Made by a program: the position numbers and the translations under genes
Notes under the pieces: generated by a model
Told to the model about the DNA's origin: nothing
The model's database searches: none
Seen by the model: only the letters and a program-made list of their open reading frames with translations
DNA from: Centrapalus pauciflorus
Taxonomy: Eukaryota; Streptophyta; Magnoliopsida; Asterales; Asteraceae
DNA: 64,000 nt
Reading direction: 5' to 3'
Assembly: GCA_020465985.1 (NCBI GenBank)
Contig: JAANYP010007201.1
Location: 1,178,001-1,242,000, forward strand
Shown: one piece after another, positions 20,809 to 34,160 of the stretch
Layout: the number at the start of each line of letters is the position of its first letter
Position numbering within the stretch: the first letter of the stretch is position 1

Positions 20809-21370
20809 CTAGTTGTTAGCCCACGAATTACGTGGATGTTTTATAAATTAATTGTTTGCTAAAAATCTGTAAATTACATATTAAAATGTTTATTTTTCTA
20901 CCAAAAAAGTTACAAAAACACTATTATTTTTCGTTATGAACATAATTTATTTTTTTTATTGTAGTATGAATAGTACTAATATGTGTTATCGTTATAAAAC
21001 TCTTTATTTTTTGATTTATTTATATTTAACTAATAAAAATTCAAAAAATAATTGGTTTTATTATAAGAATTTATAAAACATTTCATTAGCAATACTAAAT
21101 CATTTAACTTTTAAATGTACAAAATAATGTCTAGTTAGCTAAATTAGAACTTAGATATGGAAGATATTAAAATCATTTAAAAAAATCATTTTTTATTTAT
21201 AGGAGTTAAATTAGGTACTACTTGATTGTAGTTTTACTTAGTATTTAAATATAAATTACATAATTAACTAAGGGATGATTATATATAAAAATTAAGCGGG
21301 AAAATGAAATTTTGATCAGATGAGGAAACGACACGTGTCGCTAGTTGTTTTCTTTTATTAATATATACTA
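20809..21370 (-). mobile_element. Non-autonomous Helitron 1 of a tandem trio
   Basis: On the minus strand its 3' end is a short hairpin (CCACGTAATTCGTGG) followed by CTAG and a flanking T at 20808, the Helitron 3' signature. The 5' side (TATATATTAATAAAAG, then GACACGTGTCG) matches the 5' side of Helitron 3 but its terminal TC is not intact. Confidence 0.6.
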
Positions 21371-21375
21371 GCTTA

Positions 21376-21888
21376 CTAGTTTATTACCCGCGTATTACGC
21401 GGATATTTTTAATATATAAAAAATATAATAAATTAAAAGGTAAATATATAAATATATTTTTTAACAAAAATATATAGATTGATATTATTATTTAAAATGA
21501 CCTATTAATTATATATAATTCTAAATATATATGAATAGTATTTTTTTAATATTATACTATGATTAATAAGTTAGTAGATTATTAGATTTTGTTTAATTTC
21601 ATTTGAATTTATAAGTAGATTATATTATATTTGAATAGATATAATTTTAATTTCTTTATTATATTTAAAAGTTATAAATATCACATATCGATTCGTGGTG
21701 ATGACATGCGGCTTCACATGAAATAAGTATAGTTACTCTTATTAGTATTTATAGATTGGAAAAAACAAATTCTAAAAACAAACTAATAGAAAATTGTGAA
21801 GTACACATGACAATCCCTTGTTAAGCCAAGTGACGCTCTATCTAGGTGTCATGTGGCATCTAATTACTCTTATAATAGAATAGATAGA
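21376..21888 (-). mobile_element. Non-autonomous Helitron 2 of a tandem trio
   Basis: Minus-strand 5' end TCTATCTATTCTATTATAAG at 21888; 3' end a GC-rich hairpin (CCGCGTAATACGCGG) then AATAAACTAG at 21376, flanked by T. It abuts Helitron 1 and Helitron 3. 513 bp, non-coding. Confidence 0.65.
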
Positions 21889-22500
21889 TTTACCCATGTA
21901 AACATGGGTATTCTTAATAAATATTTATGTTTTTAAAAAGTTTAATATATTATGGATTTATTATGAAAAAAATCAATGTGTTTTAATTTTTTAGTGTTTT
22001 CGTCCCTTGATATTATTTTTTTCAGAAAAATACTCAATTTAATTTTTTTCGTTTAGTGAAATTTTGACTATGAAAACTCGATTTTTCAGTCTTTAAAAAT
22101 TCAGCCTACCAATTATAACCTGACTCTAATAGACAAATTTCACAAAATTAAAAAGAAAATCAACTTGAAGATTTTTTGAAAAAAAAATAACATGGAGATA
22201 CTAAAACACAAAAACCGTAAAAACATGTTGATTTTTTTCGTAATAAACCCTAAAATTAAATATAAATTTACTTATAAATAAATATTTCTACTAAAAATAA
22301 TTTTAAAATTAATATTGAAATATTCAATATTAAATGTCCTTTATTGCAATTCATGAATTAAATAGGAAAGAATTCAAAATAGATTTTTCTTTTATTAATA
22401 ATAGATAAATTAGTAAATGAGATATTTAATTATGGAAAAAAGGCGAGAAAATGAAAGTTTGATGCGATGAGGAAGCGACACGTGTCCTGAATTGTTTTCT

Positions 22501-22538
<38 letters not shown>
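21889..22538 (-). mobile_element. Non-autonomous Helitron 3 of a tandem trio, with inserted MITE
   Basis: Minus-strand 5' end TCTATATATATATA at 22538, preceded by A, followed inward by TTAATAAAAGAAAACAA and GACACGTGTCG. The 3' hairpin CCCATGTTTACATGGG lies at about 21893-21908, but the usual CTRR end is lost or merged with Helitron 2. A diverged foldback MITE (about 21955-22250) interrupts it. Confidence 0.5.
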
Positions 22539-23110
22539 TTGATTACTGACATTTTAGTATTCACTTAATGTTGTTGAGATAATGAATTTGCTAGCTATTA
22601 GTTTTAATCAACTGTTATTTATTAAAATTGTTAAAAGGCATGTAATTTAATCTACTTGTTTTAATTAAGGTAACCTTCTGTTACTCAATTTATCAAAAAT
22701 ACATAAGTATATCACAAAAATTATACTCAATTTTCTGATTAATTCCGGACATGGTTGGTTTGTGACATATATTTATGTCGTTTTGAGTAATATTAATAGA
22801 AATGAAGGTGTAAAGGAATAGGTGAGGCATTGTTATTGATCAGTTACCAATTGTTAAAATACAGATTTGAAATAGTTTTTAAATATACAAAAGATCGATA
22901 ACACTAGCTGTCTATATCGAGTGTCTAATATATAGTTTAGATTTATTTAGTTGGAACAAGTGTAAATAAGACTCAGGAAGTTTAATCATAATTTAAAATA
23001 TAGACATTAATTTTTATTTGTGGAGTTCATGATTTTTTTATTATTATAAATATTCCAGGATTCTCCATCGTTTTTTTTTATTTGAGAATGACACAACAAT
23101 TTATAATATA
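22539..23110. repeat. Displaced 3' flank of DEFL1, homologous to the DEFL2 3' flank
   Basis: Motifs such as TAGTTTTAATCAACT, TTATTTATTAAAATTG, AAAGGCATGTAA and the ATCTACT stretch match the DNA 3' of DEFL2 at about 47770-48120 in the same order. About 3.4 kb of MULE and Helitrons now separate this flank from DEFL1. Confidence 0.7.
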
Positions 23111-24469
23111 TCTATAATAATAATTATTAAACAAGTAAAAATTATCTACTTAGCATCATCTTACAATGTCACATGTCTTCATATCTAATTGTCATTTGTA
23201 ATTTTCAATATTTAAACTAAAAATTATATAAATATATTGTCGATGGAGCAGAAAAAAATATAACATATCATCATCTTGACTGTCAAATTAAGTCAACTTT
23301 TAATATCAACCGTTCAAAATGATAAGGGTGATAAATGTGATCCTAAGGTTGAGTATTGTGGACAAATGTATAAGTAGGATTAGAAAGGTGTCTTGTTGAT
23401 GCTTATCTCATGAGTTTTGATTTTCGATTAACTAATTTTAACGTTTGCTTAAATAGCTTGATCTTAATACAATCAAATATAATGTTTTGTTTTTCATTTA
23501 CATACGTCCTATAAGTTAGTATATATTAAAATATTACAAAAAAAATTAAGTATTGTTTTTTATTCAATTATATAACGTTTCAAAACTAAATATTTAAATA
23601 TTTCATTATTCATTTATATTACAAAAAATAAATATTAAAAAATAGTAACTTATTTTTGATGGGGTTGTTTTATAAATTTAAACCTTTCTTGAATTAAATA
23701 ATTAATTATTAAAACACTACTTTGATAATCATGTTAACTAATTAATTACCATTTATATTAGTTAAAATTTAATATGTCATTTAAAATATTTTAGAACAAT
23801 TTATGACAATTAAACATCTTCAATATTTATTGAATTATTAGTATTATTTATTTTAATTTGAGTATATAATTTAATTAAATCAATGATAAAGTTTATTACT
23901 TTGTGTTGTTGTTATTGTTATTCTTATTATTATTATTTCAATAAAGTAAAATAACATAAAAGAAAATAATCAAAACAATAATAAATATGTAATATAATCG
24001 TATAATAAAATATATGAATAAATAATAAAATTCATCTTTAACTTTATAGACACAGATTTATAATAAATATAGTAAATTTTTATAAATAATTAATTAAAAA
24101 AGGTATTAAATTATAAAATAGAACATTTCAAAACTTTAATTGTTAATCGCTAGTTACTACAATTAACTGACTATTTAAGACATTTTAAATATTATTATCT
24201 TTTTACACCATGACAAACGTAAGTTATACGTAATGATCAAAGTAATCATTTAGAATTATCAAATTTGATTATATTAATAAAAATTAAGAAGTTATAAATA
24301 TCCATTGTTTTCGTCGAAGAGCAAATTTAGTTGTCAGATAATAGCTCTACGATAAAAAGAACTACATAAAGTTTTTGAAAACATACATTCTATTATTATA
24401 AAGAACTACAAAAGAATTATAAAGTTTTTAAACTATTTTAACCCAGACAACGCATGAGTAAAATACTAG
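23111..24469 (+). mobile_element. Non-autonomous Helitron (plus strand)
   Basis: 5' end TCTATAATAATAATTATT preceded by A; 3' end with a degenerate hairpin (CCCAGACAACGCATGAG) and AAATACTAG, followed by T at 24470. 1359 bp, AT-rich, no Rep/helicase. Confidence 0.6.
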
Positions 24470-24480
24470 TTTATATTATC

Positions 24481-24692
24481 AAAAATGATGTGAACGTACA
24501 CTTACGTAAATTTGCATATTTGTAAACATACATTAATTTAATGCATGATTTCATGCACTTATAATGTGTGAATGTGCGTGAAATTTATATATCATCTATG
24601 TAATATTAATTAAAACATGTTTATAATATTTTTTTTCAAAAAAATTAGTTTTAAGCATTCTGGTGCGTTGCATAATAAGTGGTAGTCACTTG
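24481..24692. mobile_element. Half copy of the near-palindromic (TA)n-anchored element
   Basis: It contains only one arm of the element seen at 13217-13600, from its centre (AAAAATGATGTGAACG) to its terminus (GCATTCTGGTGCGTTGCATA, AGTGGTAGTCACTTG). It is followed by a short CA/TG tract and preceded directly by a Helitron 3' end. Confidence 0.65.
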
Positions 24693-25736
24693 TATGTATA
24701 CACACACATATGTGTGTGTGTGTGTTGAACTTTATGCTTTTTCCCAACTAGTATATATGTAACTTGAAGTAAAATGTTAATATATGATTTTTCCAAACAT
24801 ATTTAACTTTCCTAAAACAACCGACGCTAGATATAATTTTTTTAGGTAGTATAATAACTAGGAAAAATCTTTATATATATTCATGAACAAATAACCCGGC
24901 CTGGATCAATCCATAAAACAGTTATCCAATGTTAGTTCTACCGCATTACATATGACAAAGCTTGAACTTAACCTTAAAAACAAATATTTCATGAATGATG
25001 ATGATCAGTAATAAGTTTTAATCGGATTCAGCATATGTGTGTGCGCGCGCGCACGGATATATAGCATGCATATGGGAAATCTAGTAATTAAGGAGAAAGT
25101 TGTGATTGTTTGAAGAGAGATTACCTTAGGAGAATTCAAAGAAGTTCTGCAAAATTCACTGCCGGAAATGATAGTGGCTCACACAATCTCTTGTTTTTGG
25201 GTTAATTTTATGGATTTCAATAGAAAGGTAAAGGCAAAGTGCTAGCTATCCATTGTGCTCATTCATTGATTGCATCCATCTGTACCAAGGTGTGTTAGCA
25301 GTGCACCGCTTTATCGATGTTGCCACGTGTCATGCGGAGGTTTAACCAAACACGTGCAACTTCATCTGATGTGGGGATCGAGTCTACACACGTCCGTCAC
25401 TTGAATCGTTAATGGATATCTGTTATAAATATATACATATATGTATATATAAGGTGTTCAAAATTAATGACACAAATGCTTTTGTTGGTTTCTACTGCTT
25501 TTAGCAACATAAAGTTCATCATAAATTTAATATGAGTGATACTTCATACACCATACTCTACAACAACCAATCTTTAGGCCAATTAACCTACATCACTTTC
25601 AATGAAAAAGATGAACCATACACTCAATCATAAACAACAATTTAGTTAAATTATAGGTCAAAATTATAGGGTATGATGTATGAAAAGTTAGGCTATGGTG
25701 TACAAAGAAAAAGCCATTTAATATATAGCTGAAGAT

Positions 25737-26111
25737 TTTGTTGGACCTTTTAACATACAAAATTAATTATACTATGTAAGATTGTAATTACTAGAAAAGT
25801 AAGGGACCGTATTAGTTAATTATAGGCATTTTTAATACCCAACCGTTGTGACTGTTTGCAACAGTCATGACATTGTTATAACACCGGTTGGATTAGATTA
25901 AATAGGTTTTGGAAATTGGCATATGTATGTGTGTATTATTAGTGTGGTATTGATAAATAAAGTTTAGTTAAATACTCTCCGTTTTCTTGTCTTATTGTTC
26001 TTCACCATTCTGTTAATATGAAAACTGAATACTACTGAGAGAAAGATTCATTAGTCCTTGATGAATCAAAGATGCCTGTGACTTATGAAGTTGGTGAATC
26101 AAGCACTAAGA

Positions 26112-26115
<4 letters not shown>
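25737..26115 (+). mobile_element. Unclassified LTR-like dispersed repeat, copy 1
   Basis: It starts TGTTGGACCTTTTAACAT and includes AACCGTTGTGACTGTT and GTGGTATTGATAAATAAAGTT. A diverged second copy is at 26438-26900. Both interrupt the same segmental duplicate at points where the other copy (58345, 58975) is uninterrupted. LTR or TRIM origin is likely from the TG start and AATAAA-like signal, but there is no second LTR or PBS. Confidence 0.4.

Positions 26116-26198
<83 letters not shown>
26116..26198. repeat. (TA)n microsatellite
   Basis: About 83 bp of uninterrupted TA dinucleotides at the end of the first LTR-like repeat. Confidence 0.95.
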
Positions 26199-26200
<2 letters not shown>

Positions 26201-26437
26201 TTTCCTTGTGATATTCTCATGCATCAGTTTTTAATTCCATTTTCACATCTGCTGTACTATGAGGGGATTATTTTTTATTCGACTTAAATCTTATAGATCG
26301 ACCGCATGATTGATCTTTCAAATATATATGTTCTCATTGCATTGAAGTTTAAAACAAGGAATATATAGAAGCTTATATAGCAGTAATCAATGTGAGAAAA
26401 TCAAATAAGATTTTAAAAAAGTAGGCACATGTTACAA

Positions 26438-26900
26438 TTGTTGGACCTTTTTTAACAACATAAATTAAGTATGTTATGTATATATGTAATTAGTATAATT
26501 ATTAAGTAAATTAATTAGATAAATTATGGTTGCAAACGTTGTGACTTTTAGGAACAAACATGACAGTTAGGAAGAGTCAGAACCGCCTCTTCCAACAGTC
26601 ACAACCCTCTGAATTGCACCGATTAGAAGCCTATATATATATGTACTGTTATTTGTAAAATTCGTGTGTGTATATTTCAGTGTGATATCAATAAAGTTAT
26701 TAGTTTAGTAATCTTGTTTTCATTTGCATCATACTGTTATGACTTCCAAATTATCCCGAGGGAAAGAAAAATATGTTAATGATGGATCAAAGAGGACTGT
26801 TGCATTCGAAATTGGAGAGTCAAGCAATTGGAATCGTCATAGAACTGAAGCAAAGATGATCTGTAAGGGATATATGGGATCAGGAGCTAGCCGAATTAAT
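26438..26900 (+). mobile_element. Unclassified LTR-like dispersed repeat, copy 2
   Basis: It starts TGTTGGACCTTTTTTAAC and shares TGTGAC.TTT, TGTGATATCAATAAAGTTAT and a following ATG. The 68-codon frame at 26724-26930 begins in it and runs into unique DNA. Both copies encode the same short reading (GATCAAAG, GTTG, GAATCAAGC pattern) after the presumed LTR end, which may be the start of a gag-like frame. Confidence 0.4.
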
Positions 26901-26950
26901 TGCACCAACTTAACCAACCTAAATGCTTGAGAAGAAATTACTCTAATCAT

Positions 26951-28000
<1,050 letters not shown>

Positions 28001-28069
<69 letters not shown>
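28001..28069. repeat. (TA)n microsatellite
   Basis: About 69 bp of TA between two (TA)n-anchored units. Confidence 0.95.
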
Positions 28070-28071
<2 letters not shown>

Positions 28072-28132
28072 CAATATTCAAATCAGAATACATTTTTGAT
28101 ATTTGAATGGCAAAATTATTCATATTTTAAAC

Positions 28133-28137
<5 letters not shown>
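28070..28137. repeat. 68-bp flank segment, first copy
   Basis: TTCAATATTCAAATCAGAAT ... CATATTTTAAACTCCAAT. It recurs almost exactly at 29239-29308 on the far side of the (TA)n-flanked element 28165-29140. Confidence 0.85.
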
Positions 28138-29308
<1,171 letters not shown>

Positions 29309-29409
29309 CAAAGCAACCATGTTGTTAGATAGTGTTACGATAGATATCGCAGTTGATGTCATCTGTTGTAATACAACTTCATCTAAAATTTTAATTTTTC
29401 TTAACATCC

Positions 29410-30450
29410 AAAGAAAATAAAATCTTTATAATGACACATTTATAAAGACAAAAGTAATTGTTAATCCGCTCAGCAAACACTTTAAATCTTCAATGAAGAA
29501 ACTTTTTTGAGTTGTAAAAATCATAAGTGAATAATGAATCTGTCAGTTCAATTAATCTATCACTTTATAATATATAACACTACAAGTGTTTATAATAATC
29601 AATAATGAATTTGTCATTCAATCTATCATTTGTAGGGTTTAGAGTTGTTTATAATAAAATTTCAATTAAGAAATTTTTTTTCCCCATGTAAAAATCACAA
29701 ATGAATAATATATATGCCCTTCAATCTGTTGCCTTCTAGTAAAGCCAAACTTTTATTATAAACAACTTTAAGCATTACAAGTGAAAAACTCGAATCAGTC
29801 ATTCAATTTAATTACTTTAATTTTGAATTCCACCAAAGTGTTGTGAATCATTTCGTTCAACAAACAATTTAAGACCTTTTAATCCACCAAAGTCTTTAAC
29901 ACCAAAATCAGTATGAATCAACCATTCAACAAACACTTAAAACTTTTACTTTAAAATCTAAGCAAAAACCACTTTTTATAAATTTAAGTGAACTAAATGA
30001 ATCAGTTGTTCAATCTCTCACTTTATAACAAAATTAAGTTTTTATTATACCAATTTAAACTATTAAAATTAAAAATTGAATCAGTCATTCAATTTAATAC
30101 CAAAAGTGAAGAATGTTCACTTTAGCATTTAAGACCTGAACGAAAAGAGTAACAAATTCTATATTAAAAGTGAAAATCGAATAAGTAATTCAATTTAAAC
30201 ACCTTTATTATAAGATTTTATAAACTTTTGATAAATTTTCACTTTTGAAACTAAAAGTGCATAATTGAATTCGAATTAAACACTTAAATAAGGATGTTGC
30301 AAAATTATATATGTCTCGAAAATAAAAACTCATTTGGAACGAAACATAAATAACTATTTGAATTGAAAACACAATTGCTTCAAAGCAAAATTTGTTTGAA
30401 TAAAAAATTATTGTAAAATAACTTTTACTTCAAGACAAAACTAGTTTGAA
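29410..30450. repeat. Degenerate tandem repeat region
   Basis: The motif GAATCAGTCATTCAATTTAA or close variants recurs about every 80-120 bp (near 29546, 29607, 29794, 29917, 29999, 30079, 30181), with TTTTATTATAA and ACACTTAAA between. Units are diverged and non-coding. Confidence 0.55.
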
Positions 30451-31939
30451 TCGACTTACAGTCTCTTTTTATTCTATTTTTTATTAGCAGTATCAACGAG
30501 AAAATAGAATTTTTTTAATATTATAGGATTAAAATGTTTGATAACAATTATAAAAAACAGTAAATATTTTTGAAAATTAATTATCAATAAAATAATGGAA
30601 ATTGCATTATTGAAATGACTAGACTGGAAATAAATTACAATATTGTAAAAAAAAAAAAAACAGGACTGACGCTCGTATTTAACATGATTCCCTTAAAGCA
30701 AAGTCGAGTATGGGTTTCCAGAGTACAACAGTCTACGCAGTATGTCTTGCCGGATGTTAACTCCTGAACATTCATCTGAATTCTTTGTGTACTTCGATTT
30801 GCAAAAATGCAACAACTTCTCTCTAAAGTTTGTATGTGATGTCATAAATCTCGTAAGTTTGTTTGGTATTACATTCTTCTATTGTCTTATAAAAAAAATG
30901 AAAACTCAAAGCTTCGTTAATTTAATTGTAATAAATTGATTTAATATTACAAATATTATTACAATCTTTATTATCAATTAAATCAATAAAACCAATAGTC
31001 GTAACAGCTCCAAGAAACTTAATCAATAACCTACAGAGTCGTAATAGCTTCAAGAAAATAAAAGTCTCACAGATCTAATCAACACCTTTGCTCACTAATA
31101 GTACCCTTCACGTTCACCGATGAGCACCTTTGCAACTTTGATCGCTAACAGCACCCTTTCAGCATTAGCACTCGCTAATCAAGTTCATTGATCAACACCT
31201 TTGCTCCTAACAGCACTCTTTTAGGCTTTTAACATCATCACTCACTCATTAGGTTCAGCCTCAACGACTTGCTGATCTGTTTTAGCAAGGCAAACATGAG
31301 CTCGCACAAGCCTCGATTTTTAAAGCTGCATTCGTCACAAATTCAATGATACTCTGATGTCCGAGCCTATGATTTGCACTCCTTCCCTGACACTGCGGCC
31401 TGCATGTGAGTAGATCTTGAAGTAAAAGCTATAAACAAGTTTGTCAATTTGTCATACTTGTAAGGACTTGTCTTTATAAACTAACATGGATTTTTCCTCC
31501 CTTCCTATGTGAGACAAAATTGTCAGCCATACTAGGTTCTTCCCATTCCAAATATCAAACTTTGAGCCTTAAATTTCATTAAATTTAGCTCTGTTTTAGA
31601 TGGTCTTTAGATCGTTGAGAATATCTTTTCTATGAGAACACAAACCCATAAAATAATAGTTATATACCTTACTTTCATATATCATAAAATAGTAAATTAC
31701 ATAAATGGTCTTTGTGGTTTCATGAAATTATGGTTTTCATCCCTAAGACATTTTAGTTTTAATAGATAGTCATTAATTTTGAGAACTCAAATATTGGTAA
31801 CAACATAAGAACCAATGAGGATCTTTGGATCAAAAAAATCTATGGATAAAAATAAGTTATGACATTTTTTTGATTATTTAAACTTTTGATGGTGAAGAAT
31901 CATAAAAATATGAGCAAATGGTATTTTGGGAAGAAAAAA
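30451..31939. other. Intergenic DNA, including a MULE-end-like fragment at 31690
   Basis: 30990-31460 has less AT and several imperfect repeats (AACACCTTTGC, AACAGCACCCTTT, CACTCGCTAATCAAGTTCA); it may be old retrotransposon DNA, but no protein motif was seen. From 31689, AGTAAATTACATAAATGG and the next 50 bp resemble the TIR of the 140-1394 Pack-MULE. No partner TIR was found. Confidence 0.4.
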
Positions 31940-33003
31940 TTTGTATTTTATTCTCTCTTCCTTTTCTCTCTCTTTCGTTTTTTTTTTACTTGATACATTT
32001 ATATATTTATTTTTTCTTTATATTTTCTATCATAAAAACCCATTTTTTTATGTTTTTATAAAAAAGAATTCTAATTATTTGATTTAAATATTCTACACAG
32101 AATATATATAATATTATATTCTATATAGAACATTATGTATGTATTTCATGTACATTATCGTATATTCTGTGTAGAATATTATGTATTCTATATATATTTA
32201 TGTAAATCAACATATATTCTCATAATCCAAAAAATATAGTCATACATTCATATTTTCTGCAAAATATATTTCATGTATTCTATATTAAAAATGGTTTAAC
32301 TGCTACAACAATAACAATATTCTATATAGAATATATATGTATTTTATGTAAAAAATCATATATTTTGTATAAAATATGTATTTTATATATTCGTATATAA
32401 ATCAAGATATGTACTACTCACAATTCAAAAATACAAATAGTTTCACGTATAAATGTATTCTTCATAATACATTTCATATATATACTCTATCTAAAAAATG
32501 ATTTGATTGCTATATCAATAATAATATTTTAGATAAATTATATGTATTTTATGTAAAAAAAATCATATATTTTGTATAGAATTTGTATTCTATATATTAT
32601 TATGTAACTCGAGATACATGATTCATAATCCAAAAATTACAAATCAGTTTATACATCCATGTCTCTTATATCATGTATAACATATATGCATACTTGTTAT
32701 AACATGTATTCTTTATAGAATGTTATGTATTCTATATAGAATATCGTAAACCATCTGAAACAGAAAAATCAACAATAAACACGTAGATTCAAGGAAGATT
32801 GAGACAATAAACAAAAAAAACATTTGAATCTACCATATTTGTCCTTTTTTAACTTTCAATATAACACAACATTAATATTTGGTATAACATGTATTCTATA
32901 TATATTATAAACAAAAAAAGAATAAAATTTCATTTACACATTTAATTAAATACTTGGTATGCAACTTATACGAACATGTAATTATTTCGTTAATTCACCT
33001 AAA

Positions 33004-33010
<7 letters not shown>
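31940..33010. repeat. Left part of tandem duplication unit A (matches 49150-50148)
   Basis: GATACATTTATATATTTATT, TTGATTTAAATATTCTA, TTCTATATAGAACATTA, AACAATAAACACGTAGA and TTAATTCACCTAAACACTAT recur in order in unit B upstream of DEFL3. Unit A has about three diverged copies of a ~200-bp subunit (about 32122-32740) where unit B has one. Unit A is cut at 33010 by a large insertion and resumes at 46582. Confidence 0.85.

Positions 33011-33075
<65 letters not shown>
33011..33075. repeat. (TA)n microsatellite at the left junction of the Helitron insertion
   Basis: About 65 bp of TA between the unit A sequence and the Helitron 5'-like end TATAAAAGTTGAGTCC. Confidence 0.95.
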
Positions 33076-33079
<4 letters not shown>

Positions 33080-33510
33080 TTGAGTCCTCCATGTAATAAA
33101 TGTGAGGACAAATCTCATGTAAAGTTGAGTCCATGTTATAAATATAAATGTCATAATTGTTTTTAATGTATTCACTTCTCCTATACTAAATAATTGCTTA
33201 ATTGTTTTAATATCAAACTAAATATTGTTTTAGTTTTCAAAAAAAAAAAAGAAATAATAATAATAATAGTAGACTATCCATTTTCTCAAACTTGAATAAT
33301 TGCTTTAATGTGATACTAAATATTGGTTTAATGTTGCTTAAATTTAATTAATTTCACTTTAATAGTAAAAACCCTCCATCTATCCTAAGGTTATTATTTC
33401 TTATCAATTTAAATGTTTTCATTTTACCATAAATATGAATTAATGTCAATTATCCATCTATAAATAACAAAGTTACATTTGTTCATTCACATTCTTCCAT
33501 CATTTCATGG

Positions 33511-33774
33511 ATGGAAAATCCTACGACAATGCTAAGAATTTTGGTTCATGACGGCCAACGAGCTTATGATAGCAATGATTTCACAGCAAATGGTTGTGAA
33601 AATGTAAGGTTTAAGAGTAAAGTGTTTGCGGGATCACAAAACTCATCTCCATATGCTAATTTGATGTTGTTGGAATTCACTGATGGTGACAATGCCGAGT
33701 TGGAGAACTTCTCGCTCAGAAAGCACCCATCATTTAAATTTAATTGGGTTTCATCTAAGCGGAAAGACATATAA
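33511..33774 (+). CDS. Hypothetical 87-aa protein in the Helitron
   Basis: A GC-richer island in AT-rich Helitron DNA. A TATA box (TATAAATA, near 33459) lies about 50 bp upstream of the ATG, and the 87-codon frame ends in tandem stops, with a basic C-terminus (SSKRKDI). I recognise no domain. It could be the first exon or a surviving fragment of a host gene captured by the Helitron, or part of a decayed Helitron gene. A second ATG three bases upstream in another frame closes after 14 codons. Codon quality is plausible, but there is no second line of evidence. Confidence 0.3.
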   Translation: MENPTTMLRILVHDGQRAYDSNDFTANGCENVRFKSKVFAGSQNSSPYANLMLLEFTDGDNAELENFSLRKHPSFKFNWVSSKRKDI

Positions 33775-34155
33775 TAATAAAGGTATTAATTAGTCGTTGT
33801 GGTACAGGGCTTATTTTTAATTTCGTAGTATAAGTAATTGTTTATTTTGTAAAAGTTGAGAGCTATTGTAATAGAATTTGTTTTTTTGGCAATCACATAT
33901 ATTAGATGTCTATAGGAGTCACTTTGGTAAATTCGTATTCAATTTTAATTTTGTTTCGGATTTTAGTTGGATTTATAAACCGCATGTGTGCTCTCCTATA
34001 TTCTAAATCGAGAAATTTATTAATTAGTTATTGATTTTTATTTAATTTAGTTTAAATATTACAAACCATGTTATTATATCACTGATTCCTTATATAAATA
34101 ATAATTCATCTTAATAATCTTTTTAAAACTATATATTATATTTTTAATTTGTATA

Positions 34156-34160
34156 TTTTA
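34156..34160. repeat. 5-bp target site duplication of the gypsy element
   Basis: TTTTA here and at 42459-42463, immediately outside the two LTRs. Confidence 0.85.

Larger units (their letters stand above)
24725..26950. repeat. Segmental duplicate of 57590-59045, with insertions
   Basis: Collinear homology to the DNA around the promoter of the coiled-coil gene: TAACTTGAAGTAAAATGTTA, CAGTTATCC, TTACCTTAGGAGAATTCAAA, GCATCCATCTGTACCAAGG, GTGCACCGCTTTATC, GGTTTCCTTGTG and CTTGAGAAGA all recur in order. This copy is interrupted at about 25737-26195 and 26438-26900 by a dispersed repeat, and no coding exon of the gene accompanies it. Confidence 0.75.
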
